Assembly: GCA_965200835.1 (NCBI GenBank)
Contig: OZ241390.1
Location: 124,001-188,000, forward strand
DNA length: 64,000 bases
DNA from: JAPPFW01 sp965200835
Lineage (GTDB): Bacteria; Actinomycetota; Acidimicrobiia; Spongiisociales; Spongiisociaceae
Reading direction: 5' to 3'
The notes under the pieces were generated by a model. It was given only the letters and a program-made list of their open reading frames with translations. It was not told where the DNA came from and searched no databases. Numbering within the stretch: the stretch's first letter is position 1; the number at the start of each line of letters is the position of its first letter. The position numbers and the translations under genes are program-made. Below are positions 53,787-63,789 of this stretch, piece by piece.

Positions 53787-56700
53787 CCGTCAAGGTTCCA
53801 TCACTCGCCTCAAGAACTTGAAGGAACGACTCGGGAAGGCTTCGCCGCAAATGCTCCTCACCAACCGCCGCCAGCAGCCGCTCGGCATCGGTTGATCGCT
53901 GGCGAACCGCGGCTCTCCGTTCCTCGACCTCATCCGGAGTCATACGTTGAACGACTTGTCGGTACCCGTCGACGCCCAGATCCAAGTTCAGTTCGTCGAC
54001 TACGAGCTCCAGCGCTCGGTCGTCGTCAGCGTACGCACCTTCCGACAGAACGATGTCCGTTGACCGAGACACACAGTCCTTCGGCTGATCACCGCTGTAT
54101 ATCGCCTCACAAACCACTAGCTTCGTGGCCTTACGATGCTCTGGGAGATACGACGCCAGACCCGGCCATTTGTCGACCAAGGGAACAGGGTCGCGTTCAC
54201 CCACGAACTCCGGATCCGGGTCCGACAAGTCAAAGGCGATCTTGATCTTGTCCGCGTTAGGGTGTTTCAACAGCACATACAGTGCCTCTGGACTCTCCGG
54301 CTGTCTTCCCAATGCGTGAGCGAAGGGCACTACGCGACCGCCGGTGATCCGGATCAGGCCGTACCTGCGGACTGCGTCAACGGCTGGCGACTCATACTTC
54401 ACCTTAGGGTACTTTTGGCGTGTCTGATCGCTGCCTGTATGCCACATCGTCACTTGCTGATAGGACGAACTAAGTCGCAAGAGTACATCAGTGAACACGA
54501 CTCTACCCTCGTCCGACAATAGACCGAACACCCTTAGCGGGCCAACGGCCTTCGTTGATATAAAGCTCAGATGTTTCTTGTGGGGCTTGGATATGAGACC
54601 AGGCTGACTTCGGTAGTCATTGCGCAATTGTCCTGATAATATATAAGCTCGGGATCGGCTCTTAGATCTGCCCTCGCCCGAGGACGATTGCTCACGTTTA
54701 ACTCTCCTAATAGATCCAAATCCGGCTTATGAAAGTCCACATCTACGGTGACGGCCTCATCTCTACTCCTATCACCAGGTACGATTCTGCCTGGTAGCAG
54801 TACAGAATGCAGTTGCCTCCACTCACCTGCGTACGTTAGGACTCTGAGTCGCTCTAGCCATGAAGAATACTCGTGAATCATGGAAACTACTAGTTCAGGA
54901 TCTAAGTCTCGTGTATTGTACCATAGATTCTCTTGATCTGCGGACGATACACTCTTAGTTACACCACTCAAAACTTTCGAAATAGCTACTTCACACATAC
55001 GCTCCTTTGAGAGAGATCTGAGTCCAAAGTTCTCCAAAGCAGTTCGAGTACTATCACGTTCCATCAGTTGTCTATGTACAAACTGGAGTGAGTCCGCCTC
55101 CGAGTAATTCGATGATGACCCACCTGATAGGAACAAACGGTCAGGATCAGGAACGCAGAACTGTCCCGTGGTTGTTAATACAATGTTACCTACGAGACGG
55201 TACTCTGGCGAGTCACCCCTCCTTATACGAATAGCATCCGCAATAGTAATTGCCGTAATTGACACTGATACCTTTACCACATCCCCGTAGACACTAGCTA
55301 GCTTCCCGTATCCACTAGCTAGCTTCTTCTGCTTTGTGGCGATCATGGACTCCAACATTTCGATCTCATAAGCATCATTAGGATCGGTCGGATCTAGTGC
55401 CGATATTGACGTCTCAAGCTTGGCCACTCTGGCCCGACGGGCATCACGCATCTTATCCTCAGTCTGTAACGCCTCGATAAGTGCCTGAAGCCACTCGGCT
55501 ACTGATGATCGTGGTATGCCATCTTAGGAGGAGAATCCTTCGGTATGAGCCTGTTGGAACAGTCTATCTGTAGCTGACAAACGTGTTCGGGTCATAGCCT
55601 TATGGTGCAGCCAATTTTCTGGGCGAGCTGGCACCCCTTCCCATAGTTCAACAAGTTTAGTACGTCTCCAAGCCGTTGTCAGTCTACTCAAAACCGCCCC
55701 CTGTTCCTCTTCAGTAAGGGAGTTGGGCTCCTGTTTCCTGTTCTCATCCGACTCTTTAGTACCTACGAACCTATCTAACCTATTCCACAGTATTGGCCAG
55801 ATGTCTTCAAGGTCAAGACTGTCCAACTGCTGAGTAATGTCGAACTGCCCTAGTTCGTCGAGATACCCTAGATCTGTTAGGGCTTGTACCATATGGAGAA
55901 TTGTGTCAAATTCAAGACGATATTGGGACTCGCTAGGAGGATAGTGAAGATCTGAAATCTTGTATAGGGCTTTCGTTTGATTCGGGATGATCTCTCGGTC
56001 GTATAGCTTCTTTAGTAACAGCCGGCGCAGGAGGTTAGCATGATCGTTATCACCGGCTTCCGGTCGTCTTGGCAACATGTCCAAATGTCTGGCAGGATCA
56101 TCATCTGTAATGAGGTTAGGAAGGACGTCGGCGATCATGGCTGCTGATGCTTTGATCAACTCAACGTTGAACGGACCGCTCAATAGGTTCTGTCGGTCCT
56201 CGTTGGTCTTCCAAGCGGCGTTCAGGATACCGGGTACCAAACTCTTCGTGTGTGTCGGGAAGAACGCCCAAAAGTCCCGGAGCACGATACGTTTATCGAT
56301 TGGAGCAGCCCACCAAACCGGAACCGACTTACGATCGTCTCCAGGGCGCTGATCGGCTAGCGCTCTATCCGACAGCTCGTGCTGTCGGCAAAACAGTCGC
56401 CACCGGGTCAGGTTGTCGCCGTCAAGGAGGACATGCTCATCGTCGATCTGCTCCAACTCAATCGTACGGTCACTACCAGAATCGTCGGCCAGTTTGAGGG
56501 TTCCGACGTGATCTACGAAGAGCAGAAACTCAGCAGGAAATCCCGTCATCTGATCACGCAGTTCGGTGTGTGCCCCGGGCTTGAGTTGTAGGCGCACGAT
56601 ATTGTGAGCCCACTCGGAGAGCTCCCGTAGTACCGCGTCTCCCGCGAATGACTCGCTGGGATGAACGGGAGTCGGCAGACGCAACACCGGGTAATTCGTA

Positions 56701-57257
56701 CCGTCGGGGACAACCTCTCGGATCTCTGCTCTGGCTCGATCACGGTCGAAGCTGAACGAACCGGAACGGCTGAAGAAGTCAGGAGAGTCGCTTACAGCGA
56801 GCACAGCCTTGAAGCCAAGACCGAAGGTACCGATCTGGTTGGTCCCTCTCCTTGGCGACAGGTGGGAGAACATGAGCGCCCGCATTCCACTCCTACCGAT
56901 CGGCCGGCCGTCGTCGGCACAGTAGAGGTAGTCCTTGGTCAAGCGGACTTCGATCCGGCCTGAGTGTGCGGTCACCTGGCCGTTGTCGGCCACTCCCTCA
57001 TCGTTCCCTGGCTCGGTCCAGAGAGCATCGGCACTGTTGGAAACCAGCTCGAGGATCTGCTTGTTCCGGTAGCCACCGTGGGCGGTATCCTGCTCCAGGT
57101 TGAAGTGCTCTACCACCCAGTTCGGCTGGGTTCCGTACCCCTCTAGAGTCTTGTTGCGTTCCTTCAGAACATAACGAGCCAGATCGCCGTCCGGGCTTGC
57201 CCAGTCATCCAGACGCTCCCGCCCTTCCCTGCGGATAGTGTCGGTGCTTCCGTCCAT
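53749..57257 (-). pseudogene. Large sacsin/Hsp90-type ATPase protein, decayed
   Basis: ATG 57257 follows AAGGAAG. The N-terminal GHKL ATPase domain has ELVSNSADALW (N-box), CADDGRPIGRSG and GTFGLGFKAVL. An in-frame TAA at 55524 ends the first 577 codons, yet the same frame continues without loss to 54567. A one-base deletion near 54611 then shifts frame (expected join QDNC|RNDYRSQPGL), and the third part runs to a stop at 53749. The total is about 1169 codons. I recall related proteins having a longer C-terminal part, possibly a helicase, that would be missing here; this cannot be checked. Sacsin-type ATPases occur in defence loci. The middle is AT-richer than neighbouring genes. Confidence 0.75.
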
Positions 57258-57277
57258 GACTACTTCCTTGCCGCCTG

Positions 57278-58438
57278 TCAGGCAGAACCCATGAAGTCGA
57301 GGAGCGTCGAGGCAGCCTGATCGACCTGGGATTCGGTGATCTGGGGAAAGCAGGGCAGGCCGATCATTCGGGAGGCCGTGTCTTCCGCCACCGGCAGGGC
57401 ACCTGGTGCAAGTCCCATCCATTGGAAGGCCGGATGTAGATGCAACGGTGGGTTGTAGTAGAGGCGGCTGGCAACTCCTCGTGACGCTAGGTTGTCACGG
57501 GCGCGGTCACGCAGAGGTGCGGGCACCATCGCGTTGTATGCGAAGTAGACGTGGCGGGCCCAGGGCGCCTCGTGGACGGGGGTTACCTCGGTTCCGGCGA
57601 AGGCCTCTCCATAGATTGCCGCCGCTCGCCGGCGGCCGGCGATCCGGTCTTCCAGGGTGGGCAGCTTAGCACTCAGCACCGCGGCTTGCAGAGTGTCGAG
57701 CCGCTGGTTGTAGCCTTCCACCAGCACTCTCATGCCGATGCCTCCGGTGAGGTCCTTTCCGGACAGCTTCTGGCCTGGTGCGTGGCCGTAGTTGCGTAAC
57801 ACCCTGATCCGCTGTGCCAGATCCGGATCGTTGGTCACCACCATCCCCCCGTCCCCATACCCTCCGAGGATCTTTCCAGGGGCCACGCTGAAACACCCAA
57901 GAGGGCCGAAGGTTCCAGTCCTCCGACCCTTGTACTCCCCACCAACGGCCAGGGCGGAGTCTTCCAACACCACCAAATCGTTGCGCTCGGCAATGTCACA
58001 TATGGGATCCATGTCGGCGGGATGGCCGAACAGATGCACTGGGATGATCACCCTGGTGCGCTCGGTGATCTTTTCCTCCAGCGCCACCGGGTCCATCGTG
58101 AAGGTGTCCCCGGTCGTATCAGCCAGCACCGATTTGGCCCCGGCGTGTGAGACCGCCGAGGCGGTGGGGTTGTCGGTATTGGGGACGGTGATCACCTCAT
58201 CCTCAGGACTCAGGTCGAGAGCTGCCAGGGCAAGATGCAGAGCGGCGGTACCGGAACCTACCCCGAGCGCGTACCTGGCACCCACATACTCAGCAAAAGC
58301 AGTCTCGAAGGCTTCCAGTTCTTCACCCAGCACATAGTTACCGCTGGCCAGCACCCGCCCTACAGCCTCATCTATCTCGGTCTTCAGTGACCGGTATTCA
58401 CCGGCCAGATCGCTCATCGGTACTAACAACACAGACAC
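57278..58438 (-). CDS. DegT/DnrJ/EryC1/StrS aminotransferase
   Basis: A 386-residue PLP enzyme for sugar-nucleotide amination. N-terminal GVGSGTAALHLALAAL, HLFGHPADMDPICDIAE, VVLEDSALAVGG and the lysine in FSVAPGKILGGYGDGG; typical EGYNQRLDTLQAAVL follows. Usual position of the family Gly/Asp/Lys is kept. The start is GTG 58438 with GAGG close before it; ATG 58417 is possible. No sugar-nucleotide genes accompany it; the decayed ATPase gene is 20 nt downstream. A 6-bp dyad GCTTGC-CACGA-GCAAGC (58452-58468) lies just upstream. Confidence 0.88.
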   Translation of the reverse strand: MSVLLVPMSDLAGEYRSLKTEIDEAVGRVLASGNYVLGEELEAFETAFAEYVGARYALGVGSGTAALHLALAALDLSPEDEVITVPNTDNPTASAVSHAGAKSVLADTTGDTFTMDPVALEEKITERTRVIIPVHLFGHPADMDPICDIAERNDLVVLEDSALAVGGEYKGRRTGTFGPLGCFSVAPGKILGGYGDGGMVVTNDPDLAQRIRVLRNYGHAPGQKLSGKDLTGGIGMRVLVEGYNQRLDTLQAAVLSAKLPTLEDRIAGRRRAAAIYGEAFAGTEVTPVHEAPWARHVYFAYNAMVPAPLRDRARDNLASRGVASRLYYNPPLHLHPAFQWMGLAPGALPVAEDTASRMIGLPCFPQITESQVDQAASTLLDFMGSA

Positions 58439-59576
58439 CTCACAGTTGTTGGCTTGCCACGAGCAAGCAAGCCTTCTAGGCCGAATTCGACCAGCGCTCG
58501 TATGGCCAGACTAGGCCGCGGTCGGTTCATCACCGAGCTCGATACGTACTCTTACATCATCCGTGCTATCCGAAGCACATCACGAGCACTACCACTATTA
58601 TGAAGCCCCAAATGAAGAACGAGCAACAGCCGTACATACATTCACCTCCCCATCCATGAGCAGTCTCCCGGAGGCATTTCTCATACGTATCCATGGTTGG
58701 CCACCTCCGCGGTCTGCTAATACTGGTCCGCCTTTCATGACACTATAACGCCCGTCCCAACCCATCTCGTCCATCTAACCAGGCACACGGTACGTTAGCC
58801 GAGCAACCTCAGGGAGGGCAAGTGTCCTGAGGAACTATCCGTTGAGCTATAGGACGAAAACCTTGATTTTGAAGAAACCAATCATTTCCGGAATCTACAT
58901 TTTGGGAAGTTCCGTTTCTTGGGAAACAAAAACCTTGACTCATTGAGTTACCATTTCTACTTTTGAGAATCCGAGACTTAAGAACAGGACCCCGAACTTC
59001 GAATATAGGAATCAAAGGTTCCGGATACCGATTCTCACCTTTGCAGAACGAGAATATAGTTCTATGGGATTCCGAAGATTTGGTTATTCCGCTTTTTGGG
59101 AAGTAGGAAATGGGTGACGGGAGGAATCTAGACTCTAGAAACGAGAAATCTCACAATTCAAACACTCGGACTCTCGGAGATTCCACGTTCCTCAGTTCCC
59201 GAAAAACGCGATTCCGCCGATTCCCAATTCTTCAATTCCGTATTCTTGATTCTGTGACACAGGAAGACAAGTGCTCCGGAGTCACTATGAGACTGTTAAC
59301 AATCAGACGACACTACCAACTCTATCAAAAGCACCACACAAGGACTAGTACCATCACGAGACACCAGAACAAGCACCCACAACCGCAGCGGCTCCCAAGC
59401 AGAAACCCCAGGCCCGAAGCACACCCTTCAATCATGCCCACCGCTCCATCGACTTCCTACATCCATCGGCACTCTGGTCCCCTCTTTTCCATGCACGGTC
59501 GCGCTACCGACACACAGGCCTAACTCGGTCACCGTTGACTTGCTGTGTTGTGATGGGCTCTGTGGGTGGCTACAGA
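58439..59576. other. 1.1-kb gene-free, partly AT-rich repetitive stretch
   Basis: No gene is supportable. From about 58,860 to 59,260 the sequence is AT-richer and full of short recurring words (TTCCG, GGGAA, GAATC/GATTC). The element TTCCG-YTTYTT-GGGAA occurs at about 58,910 and 59,087. Imperfect direct repeats (GCAAGTGTCCTGAGGAACTAT near 58,819 and ACAAGTGCTCCGGAGTCACTAT near 59,269) flank it. From 59,290 to 59,470 the plus strand is strongly A/C-rich. A fragment resembling a tRNA 5' half lies near 58,833-58,855 on the minus strand. The open frame 59110-59523 looks non-coding. Confidence 0.6.
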
Positions 59577-60668
59577 TCAGTCGGGCACCACCACCGTTCG
59601 AAGCGCGGAGCCCGTCTCCAGGTTCTCGAAGCCCTTGTCCATCTCCGAAAGTGGGATGGTGTGGGTGACCATGGAGTCGAGGTCCAGGCGGCCTAGCTGG
59701 TAGAGAGCGTCCAGCACGGGGAAGTCCTGGGCCGGGATGCCTTCTCCACCGTGGGTAGTCATCAGCGTCGACGTGTTACGGAAGAAGGCGGAGGGATCTA
59801 TCCGGGCCTGAGACCCCGGTGGGGGTACTCCGATCATGGTGACCACTCCCCCGTAAGACAGCATGGCTAGAGCCTGCTGCAAGGTAGCCGGCAGCCCCAC
59901 TGCCTCGAACGAGAAGTCGACTCCCGCTCCGCCGGTTATCTCGCGCACCAACGCCACGGGATCCTCCTGGGCGGAGTTGACGGCATGGGTGGCCCCCATA
60001 GCCATCGCCCACTCGAGTTTTCGATCGGAGATGTCGACTGCGATCACCTGGGCGGCGTTGGCGAGGCTGGCACCCTGGACGGTGGACAGTCCGATACCTC
60101 CGCAGCCGATCACCGCTGTGGTAGCACCGGGCCAGACCTTGGCGGTATGGAAAACGGCACCGGTTCCGGTCATCACTGCGCAACCTAGGAGCGAGGCGGA
60201 GGTCATGGGCATGGCATCGCTGACCTGGAAGGCCGCACCGGCGTCCACCCCGATTCGCTCGGCATACATCCCCAGACCCATCGGGACCTCCACCTTGGAA
60301 CCATCGGATGCCCGAGAGACCACCGGAGCGCGAGGGGACGAGGAGTTGCAGCGTCGCGGATCGTTACGCCGGCACATCGGGCACGAACCGCACGGAACCC
60401 GGCATCCCACCGCTACCCGGTCCCCTTCCTTCAGACGGGTCACCCCCCGGCCCACCTCTTCGACCACTCCGGCTCCTTCATGGCCCAGGAGCATCGGGTA
60501 GCGGGGTTCGCGCCCTGACTGGAGACCCTTAGAAACTTTGTAGTCGGTCCGGCACACGCCGGCGGCTTCCATCCTCAGGATGATCTCCCCTTGCCGGGGC
60601 GGGCCGATGCCGACCTCGTCGATCTCCACTCGCCCTGGCGCGGTCACCAGGGCCGCTCGGCTAAGCAT
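59577..60668 (-). CDS. Zinc-dependent alcohol dehydrogenase (MDR, class III-like)
   Basis: A 363-residue medium-chain dehydrogenase. Catalytic zinc ligands are the Cys in GVCRTDYK and the His-Glu in LLGHEGAGVV; the structural zinc site is four cysteines in CGSCPMCRRNDPRRC. The Rossmann motif is TTAVIGCGGIGLSTVQG, followed by AVDISDRKLEWA, whose Asp favours NAD+. It oxidises an alcohol or hydroxy compound, with FDH/MscR-type relatives. The last of four genes in a leftward operon; it overlaps the M24 gene by 8 nt. Confidence 0.88.
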   Translation of the reverse strand: MLSRAALVTAPGRVEIDEVGIGPPRQGEIILRMEAAGVCRTDYKVSKGLQSGREPRYPMLLGHEGAGVVEEVGRGVTRLKEGDRVAVGCRVPCGSCPMCRRNDPRRCNSSSPRAPVVSRASDGSKVEVPMGLGMYAERIGVDAGAAFQVSDAMPMTSASLLGCAVMTGTGAVFHTAKVWPGATTAVIGCGGIGLSTVQGASLANAAQVIAVDISDRKLEWAMAMGATHAVNSAQEDPVALVREITGGAGVDFSFEAVGLPATLQQALAMLSYGGVVTMIGVPPPGSQARIDPSAFFRNTSTLMTTHGGEGIPAQDFPVLDALYQLGRLDLDSMVTHTIPLSEMDKGFENLETGSALRTVVVPD

Positions 60669-61827
60669 CCAGGTCGACCAGGATGTCTCTCTCGTAGGTG
60701 AGCCTCTCCCCGCCGTCGGGTGTGACCCTCACGTTGTCCGACACGCAAATACCGCCCACTGCCAAAGCCTCGGCCGGATCGGCAAACGTGATCTGCGGAT
60801 GGAGGTTGATCACCATGTCGGTCTTCATGATCCGTTCCTTACCCGGAACCCAGGGCGGCTCGTGGGAATCGAGCCCGATGCCATGGGCCGTGTAGGCGAC
60901 CGACTCCTCGCCGCCCTGGCCATACTTACGGTGTACCCGGTTGCGGGCCGCAATTACGTCTTCCGATGAATTGCCAGTCGTCATCGCTTCTACACAGGCA
61001 TCGAGCGTCTCGATCCGGGTGTCCCAGTACCGCAGCACCTGATCGGAGGGACGCCCGAAGCAATAGGTCCGCCGCACCTCGACCCAGTAGCCGGAGGGCC
61101 CACCCCACTCCAAATCGATGCAGATGACATCGTCCCGGTCTATCTCGGCGTCCATGCCGAAGGTGTAGGCGCGATAGGGAGGGCGGGTCATCTGGGCGAT
61201 CCCATCCAGGCACCCATGCTGGCGAACCAGGCGATGGGCCTCGGCCAGCACGTCCCGCTCGTTCGCTCCGGGGCGAATATGGCCCTCGAGACCAGCGAAC
61301 ACTCGCCGGATGATGCGAGAGGTCTCCCGGAGGTTCTCGATCTCCTCGGCACTCTTCACCGACTTGATGTCGTCGAACAGGTCGGTGGCATCCACCAGGG
61401 TGGCGGTGCTACCGAAAGTCCTCTGGAAGGCCATGTAGTGGGCCGCGGAGGTGATATCGGACAGCCCCACGATCCCGATAGTCCCCCTGGATATCCCATG
61501 GTCGGACAAGATCCCGGCGATCTCTACCTCGGGGGTCTGCGTGGCCCGGTAGTCCTGGATCCAGTTGACCAGCGCAACCCGGGAAAGTCCCCACAGCGGA
61601 TCACCTATAAAGGTGGGCTCGCCCTTGGCAGTTAGCACCACCATGCCCCACCCGGCCCACTGGAAGATGTCGCTGACGTACTGGACCCGGCCACGTACGA
61701 ACTCGTCGCCTCGGCTGCAGATGATCAACGCATCGATTCCGGCTCCGGCCATAGCCTCCCGCAGCACCCGATGGCGCCTTTCCCGCTCGGCAGGTGAGGA
61801 GATGTGGGTGAGTGTTCCTTCGGCCAT
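60661..61827 (-). CDS. M24 family (creatinase/prolidase-like) protein with altered metal ligands
   Basis: A 388-residue pita-bread protein with a creatinase N-terminal domain. Metal positions are unusual: D in ICIDLEWGG is kept, but the second Asp is Glu (YWVEVRRTY), the Glu of the usual EPG segment is replaced by His-Pro (INLHPQITF), and the last Glu is Asp (VSDNVRVT). The catalytic His segment AHGIGLDSHEPP is intact. It may be creatinase-like, not needing metal, or use a different ion. Gap to the upstream cysteine hydrolase is 17 nt. Confidence 0.8.
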   Translation of the reverse strand: MAEGTLTHISSPAERERRHRVLREAMAGAGIDALIICSRGDEFVRGRVQYVSDIFQWAGWGMVVLTAKGEPTFIGDPLWGLSRVALVNWIQDYRATQTPEVEIAGILSDHGISRGTIGIVGLSDITSAAHYMAFQRTFGSTATLVDATDLFDDIKSVKSAEEIENLRETSRIIRRVFAGLEGHIRPGANERDVLAEAHRLVRQHGCLDGIAQMTRPPYRAYTFGMDAEIDRDDVICIDLEWGGPSGYWVEVRRTYCFGRPSDQVLRYWDTRIETLDACVEAMTTGNSSEDVIAARNRVHRKYGQGGEESVAYTAHGIGLDSHEPPWVPGKERIMKTDMVINLHPQITFADPAEALAVGGICVSDNVRVTPDGGERLTYERDILVDLDA

Positions 61828-61844
61828 AGTGTGTCGACTCCTTT

Positions 61845-62573
61845 TCAGCTGTTGGGCGTCGGGACGGACGCCGGAAGATAGGCGGGTGCGCCTTCGGGGT
61901 TCTCCAGTTCCTTGCAGATCTCATCGGTGGTGCGGGAAGCGATGAACCCTCCGTCGGTCATCCTGACCAGAGCGTTATCGTGGAGTGTGCGGGTAGACGA
62001 TGTGCAGGCGTCCGACACCAGTGACACCGTGTAGCCCCGGTCAGCCGCATCCCGAGCCGACAGCTCCACACATCCCTCGGTAACGATGCCGGTGAATACC
62101 AGATGGGTGATCCCCATGCGCTTGAGCACGTTGTCGATGGCCGAGGAGTTGAAAACGCTCGACGAGGTCTTGGAGAAGATCATCTCATCTCCCTGTGGGG
62201 CCACCTCCGGCAGGAACTCATCATCGAAGGGTTCACGAGGGACCGGCTCGAGTTCGGCGGACGGCATGAATGCTTTGCCGGCGTCCCGGCCGTCGGCAGT
62301 GCGGTACGCCACCCGCACGTGGATGACCTCCTCACCGGCCGCCCGGAAAGCATCCTGGCACCGGCGGACGTAGGGCAGTATGTCGTTGATGTTGTCCCAG
62401 CGTTCCTGCATCAGTTCCGGCCGGCCGGCCGCCTGGGCGATCCGTCCTATCCAACCTTCGGCATGAGCGTCGAGGTATTGCAGATCGATGGTCAGGATGG
62501 CGCTCTTCCCCGGCGCGATGGAAGGAAAGGAAGGGCGCGGGAAAAGGTCATAGAAGGGGTCGTGCAGATCCAA
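61845..62573 (-). CDS. Isochorismatase-like cysteine hydrolase
   Basis: A 242-residue hydrolase with the Asp-Lys-Cys triad: AILTIDLQYLD, MIFSKTSSSVF and VTEGCVELSARDAADRGY. These enzymes cleave amides, carbamates or ureas (for example N-carbamoylsarcosine amidase, next to creatinase in creatine breakdown). The open frame reaches 62723 and overlaps the Gfo/Idh gene; TTG 62573, 7 nt after AAAGGA, is the best start. With M24 it makes a creatine/N-carbamoyl-type pathway conceivable; this is inference. Confidence 0.8.
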   Translation of the reverse strand: MDLHDPFYDLFPRPSFPSIAPGKSAILTIDLQYLDAHAEGWIGRIAQAAGRPELMQERWDNINDILPYVRRCQDAFRAAGEEVIHVRVAYRTADGRDAGKAFMPSAELEPVPREPFDDEFLPEVAPQGDEMIFSKTSSSVFNSSAIDNVLKRMGITHLVFTGIVTEGCVELSARDAADRGYTVSLVSDACTSSTRTLHDNALVRMTDGGFIASRTTDEICKELENPEGAPAYLPASVPTPNS

Positions 62574-62640
62574 GGGCAGGTTCCTTTCGTCGAGTAACGC
62601 GGAGCGGGGCCTACCGGCCTCGCCACCTCCTACCGACTCC

Positions 62641-62654
62641 GAGTATACGTACTC
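62641..62654. promoter_or_regulatory. Small dyad before the cysteine hydrolase gene
   Basis: GAGTA-TACG-TACTC, perfect 5-bp arms, lies 67 nt upstream of the cysteine hydrolase start. Role unknown; short enough to be chance. Confidence 0.25.
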
Positions 62655-62664
62655 AGTGTGACAC

Positions 62665-63789
62665 CTAGAGACCGCTCCCGACCGTAACCCTGCGGCCTTC
62701 CCGGCTGGAGGCGATGACCGCATCGATCAGGTGATGGAGAGTCACTCCATCCTCGAAGTCAGGCCGGAAGCGTCGACCTGTGCGGATCGAGTCGGCGAAG
62801 CCACCGATAGCCCTGGCCACGTTATAGGCGGAGTGGTCCTCACCCACGGCCGTCTTAGAAAAGTAGTCATCGGGAATCTCCAGCTCCTCGAGGGCAACGT
62901 TCTGGCTGGCGCCTAGGGCCAGCTGCATGGGAACGACCGAGACCTTGACGGGGCTGAACTGGTAGTAGGAGGGGGCCGACAGCAGAATCTGGCCTTCCTC
63001 GCCGATGATCCGCAACGAGTAACCGACGGGTGGCGAGGTGGTGTTGGACACGTGGACCGTACCTACGATCCCTCCAGCAAGCTCGGCCATGGCCATCACC
63101 GTGTCGGCGGTTCTCCACTCGAAGGTTCCGCCGTCGGTGTAGGTACCAGCAGGTGACAGGGTGAGCTGGCGACCAGAGATGCTATGCACTTCCCCGAGGA
63201 TGGACCGTACCGAGTCGATCACATGGCCGAAGGCCACGAACAGTGCGCCGCTAGCCTCCTCATGGCGCACCAGCCAAGCTCGATCCCGGTCGACATCGAA
63301 CTTGGAGAGCATCTGGGACACCACGAACGACAACGGTCTGCCGACCGCGCCGTCCGCTACCAACCGCCGGCACCAAGCAATGGCGGGGGCGAAGCGGCCT
63401 TGCAGACCTACCGCGGTGGAGATGGTCCCTTGCTCGACCAGCTTCGACATCTCCGTGGCTTCCCCGGTGTCCAGAGCCAGGGGCCACTCGCAGTAGACAG
63501 GCTTGCCGGCCGTGAGCGCCGCCATGGTGAGCGGATAGTGCAAGCGGGGACGGACGGCCACCGTCACCAGGTCAACCTCGGGATCGCGGCACAGGTCATC
63601 TATACCGACGTACCACTTGCGGGCTCCCCAGCGCTCCGCGGCAGCCCTGGCGGTCTCCTCCCTGGTGGTACATACCGCCTCCAGGACCAGTCCGGGGGCC
63701 GACTGCACGGCCGGGAGATGGGCACGGTCGCCGAATCCAGGAGGGCTGGCTCCCACTACGCCGACCCGCATCGGTGTTACTGTTCCCAT
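62665..63789 (-). CDS. Gfo/Idh/MocA family oxidoreductase
   Basis: A 374-residue NAD(P)-dependent dehydrogenase. The Rossmann motif is MRVGVVGASPPGFGDRAH, with VDLVTVAVRPRLHYP and the GKPVYCEWPLALD segment (E-W-P in place of the usual E-K-P, so the catalytic-region Lys is Trp). The C-terminal part carries the substrate domain (VGLQGRFAPAIAW, then VAFGHVIDSVRSILGEV). Members oxidise sugars, inositols or related alcohols. First gene of the four-gene operon. Substrate unknown. Confidence 0.85.
   Translation of the reverse strand: MGTVTPMRVGVVGASPPGFGDRAHLPAVQSAPGLVLEAVCTTREETARAAAERWGARKWYVGIDDLCRDPEVDLVTVAVRPRLHYPLTMAALTAGKPVYCEWPLALDTGEATEMSKLVEQGTISTAVGLQGRFAPAIAWCRRLVADGAVGRPLSFVVSQMLSKFDVDRDRAWLVRHEEASGALFVAFGHVIDSVRSILGEVHSISGRQLTLSPAGTYTDGGTFEWRTADTVMAMAELAGGIVGTVHVSNTTSPPVGYSLRIIGEEGQILLSAPSYYQFSPVKVSVVPMQLALGASQNVALEELEIPDDYFSKTAVGEDHSAYNVARAIGGFADSIRTGRRFRPDFEDGVTLHHLIDAVIASSREGRRVTVGSGL

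Noticed and set aside
59110..59523. 137-codon open frame in the AT-rich region
   Set aside because: Ser/Arg/Thr/Pro-rich low-complexity product with no ribosome site or recognisable domain; it reflects base-composition skew.
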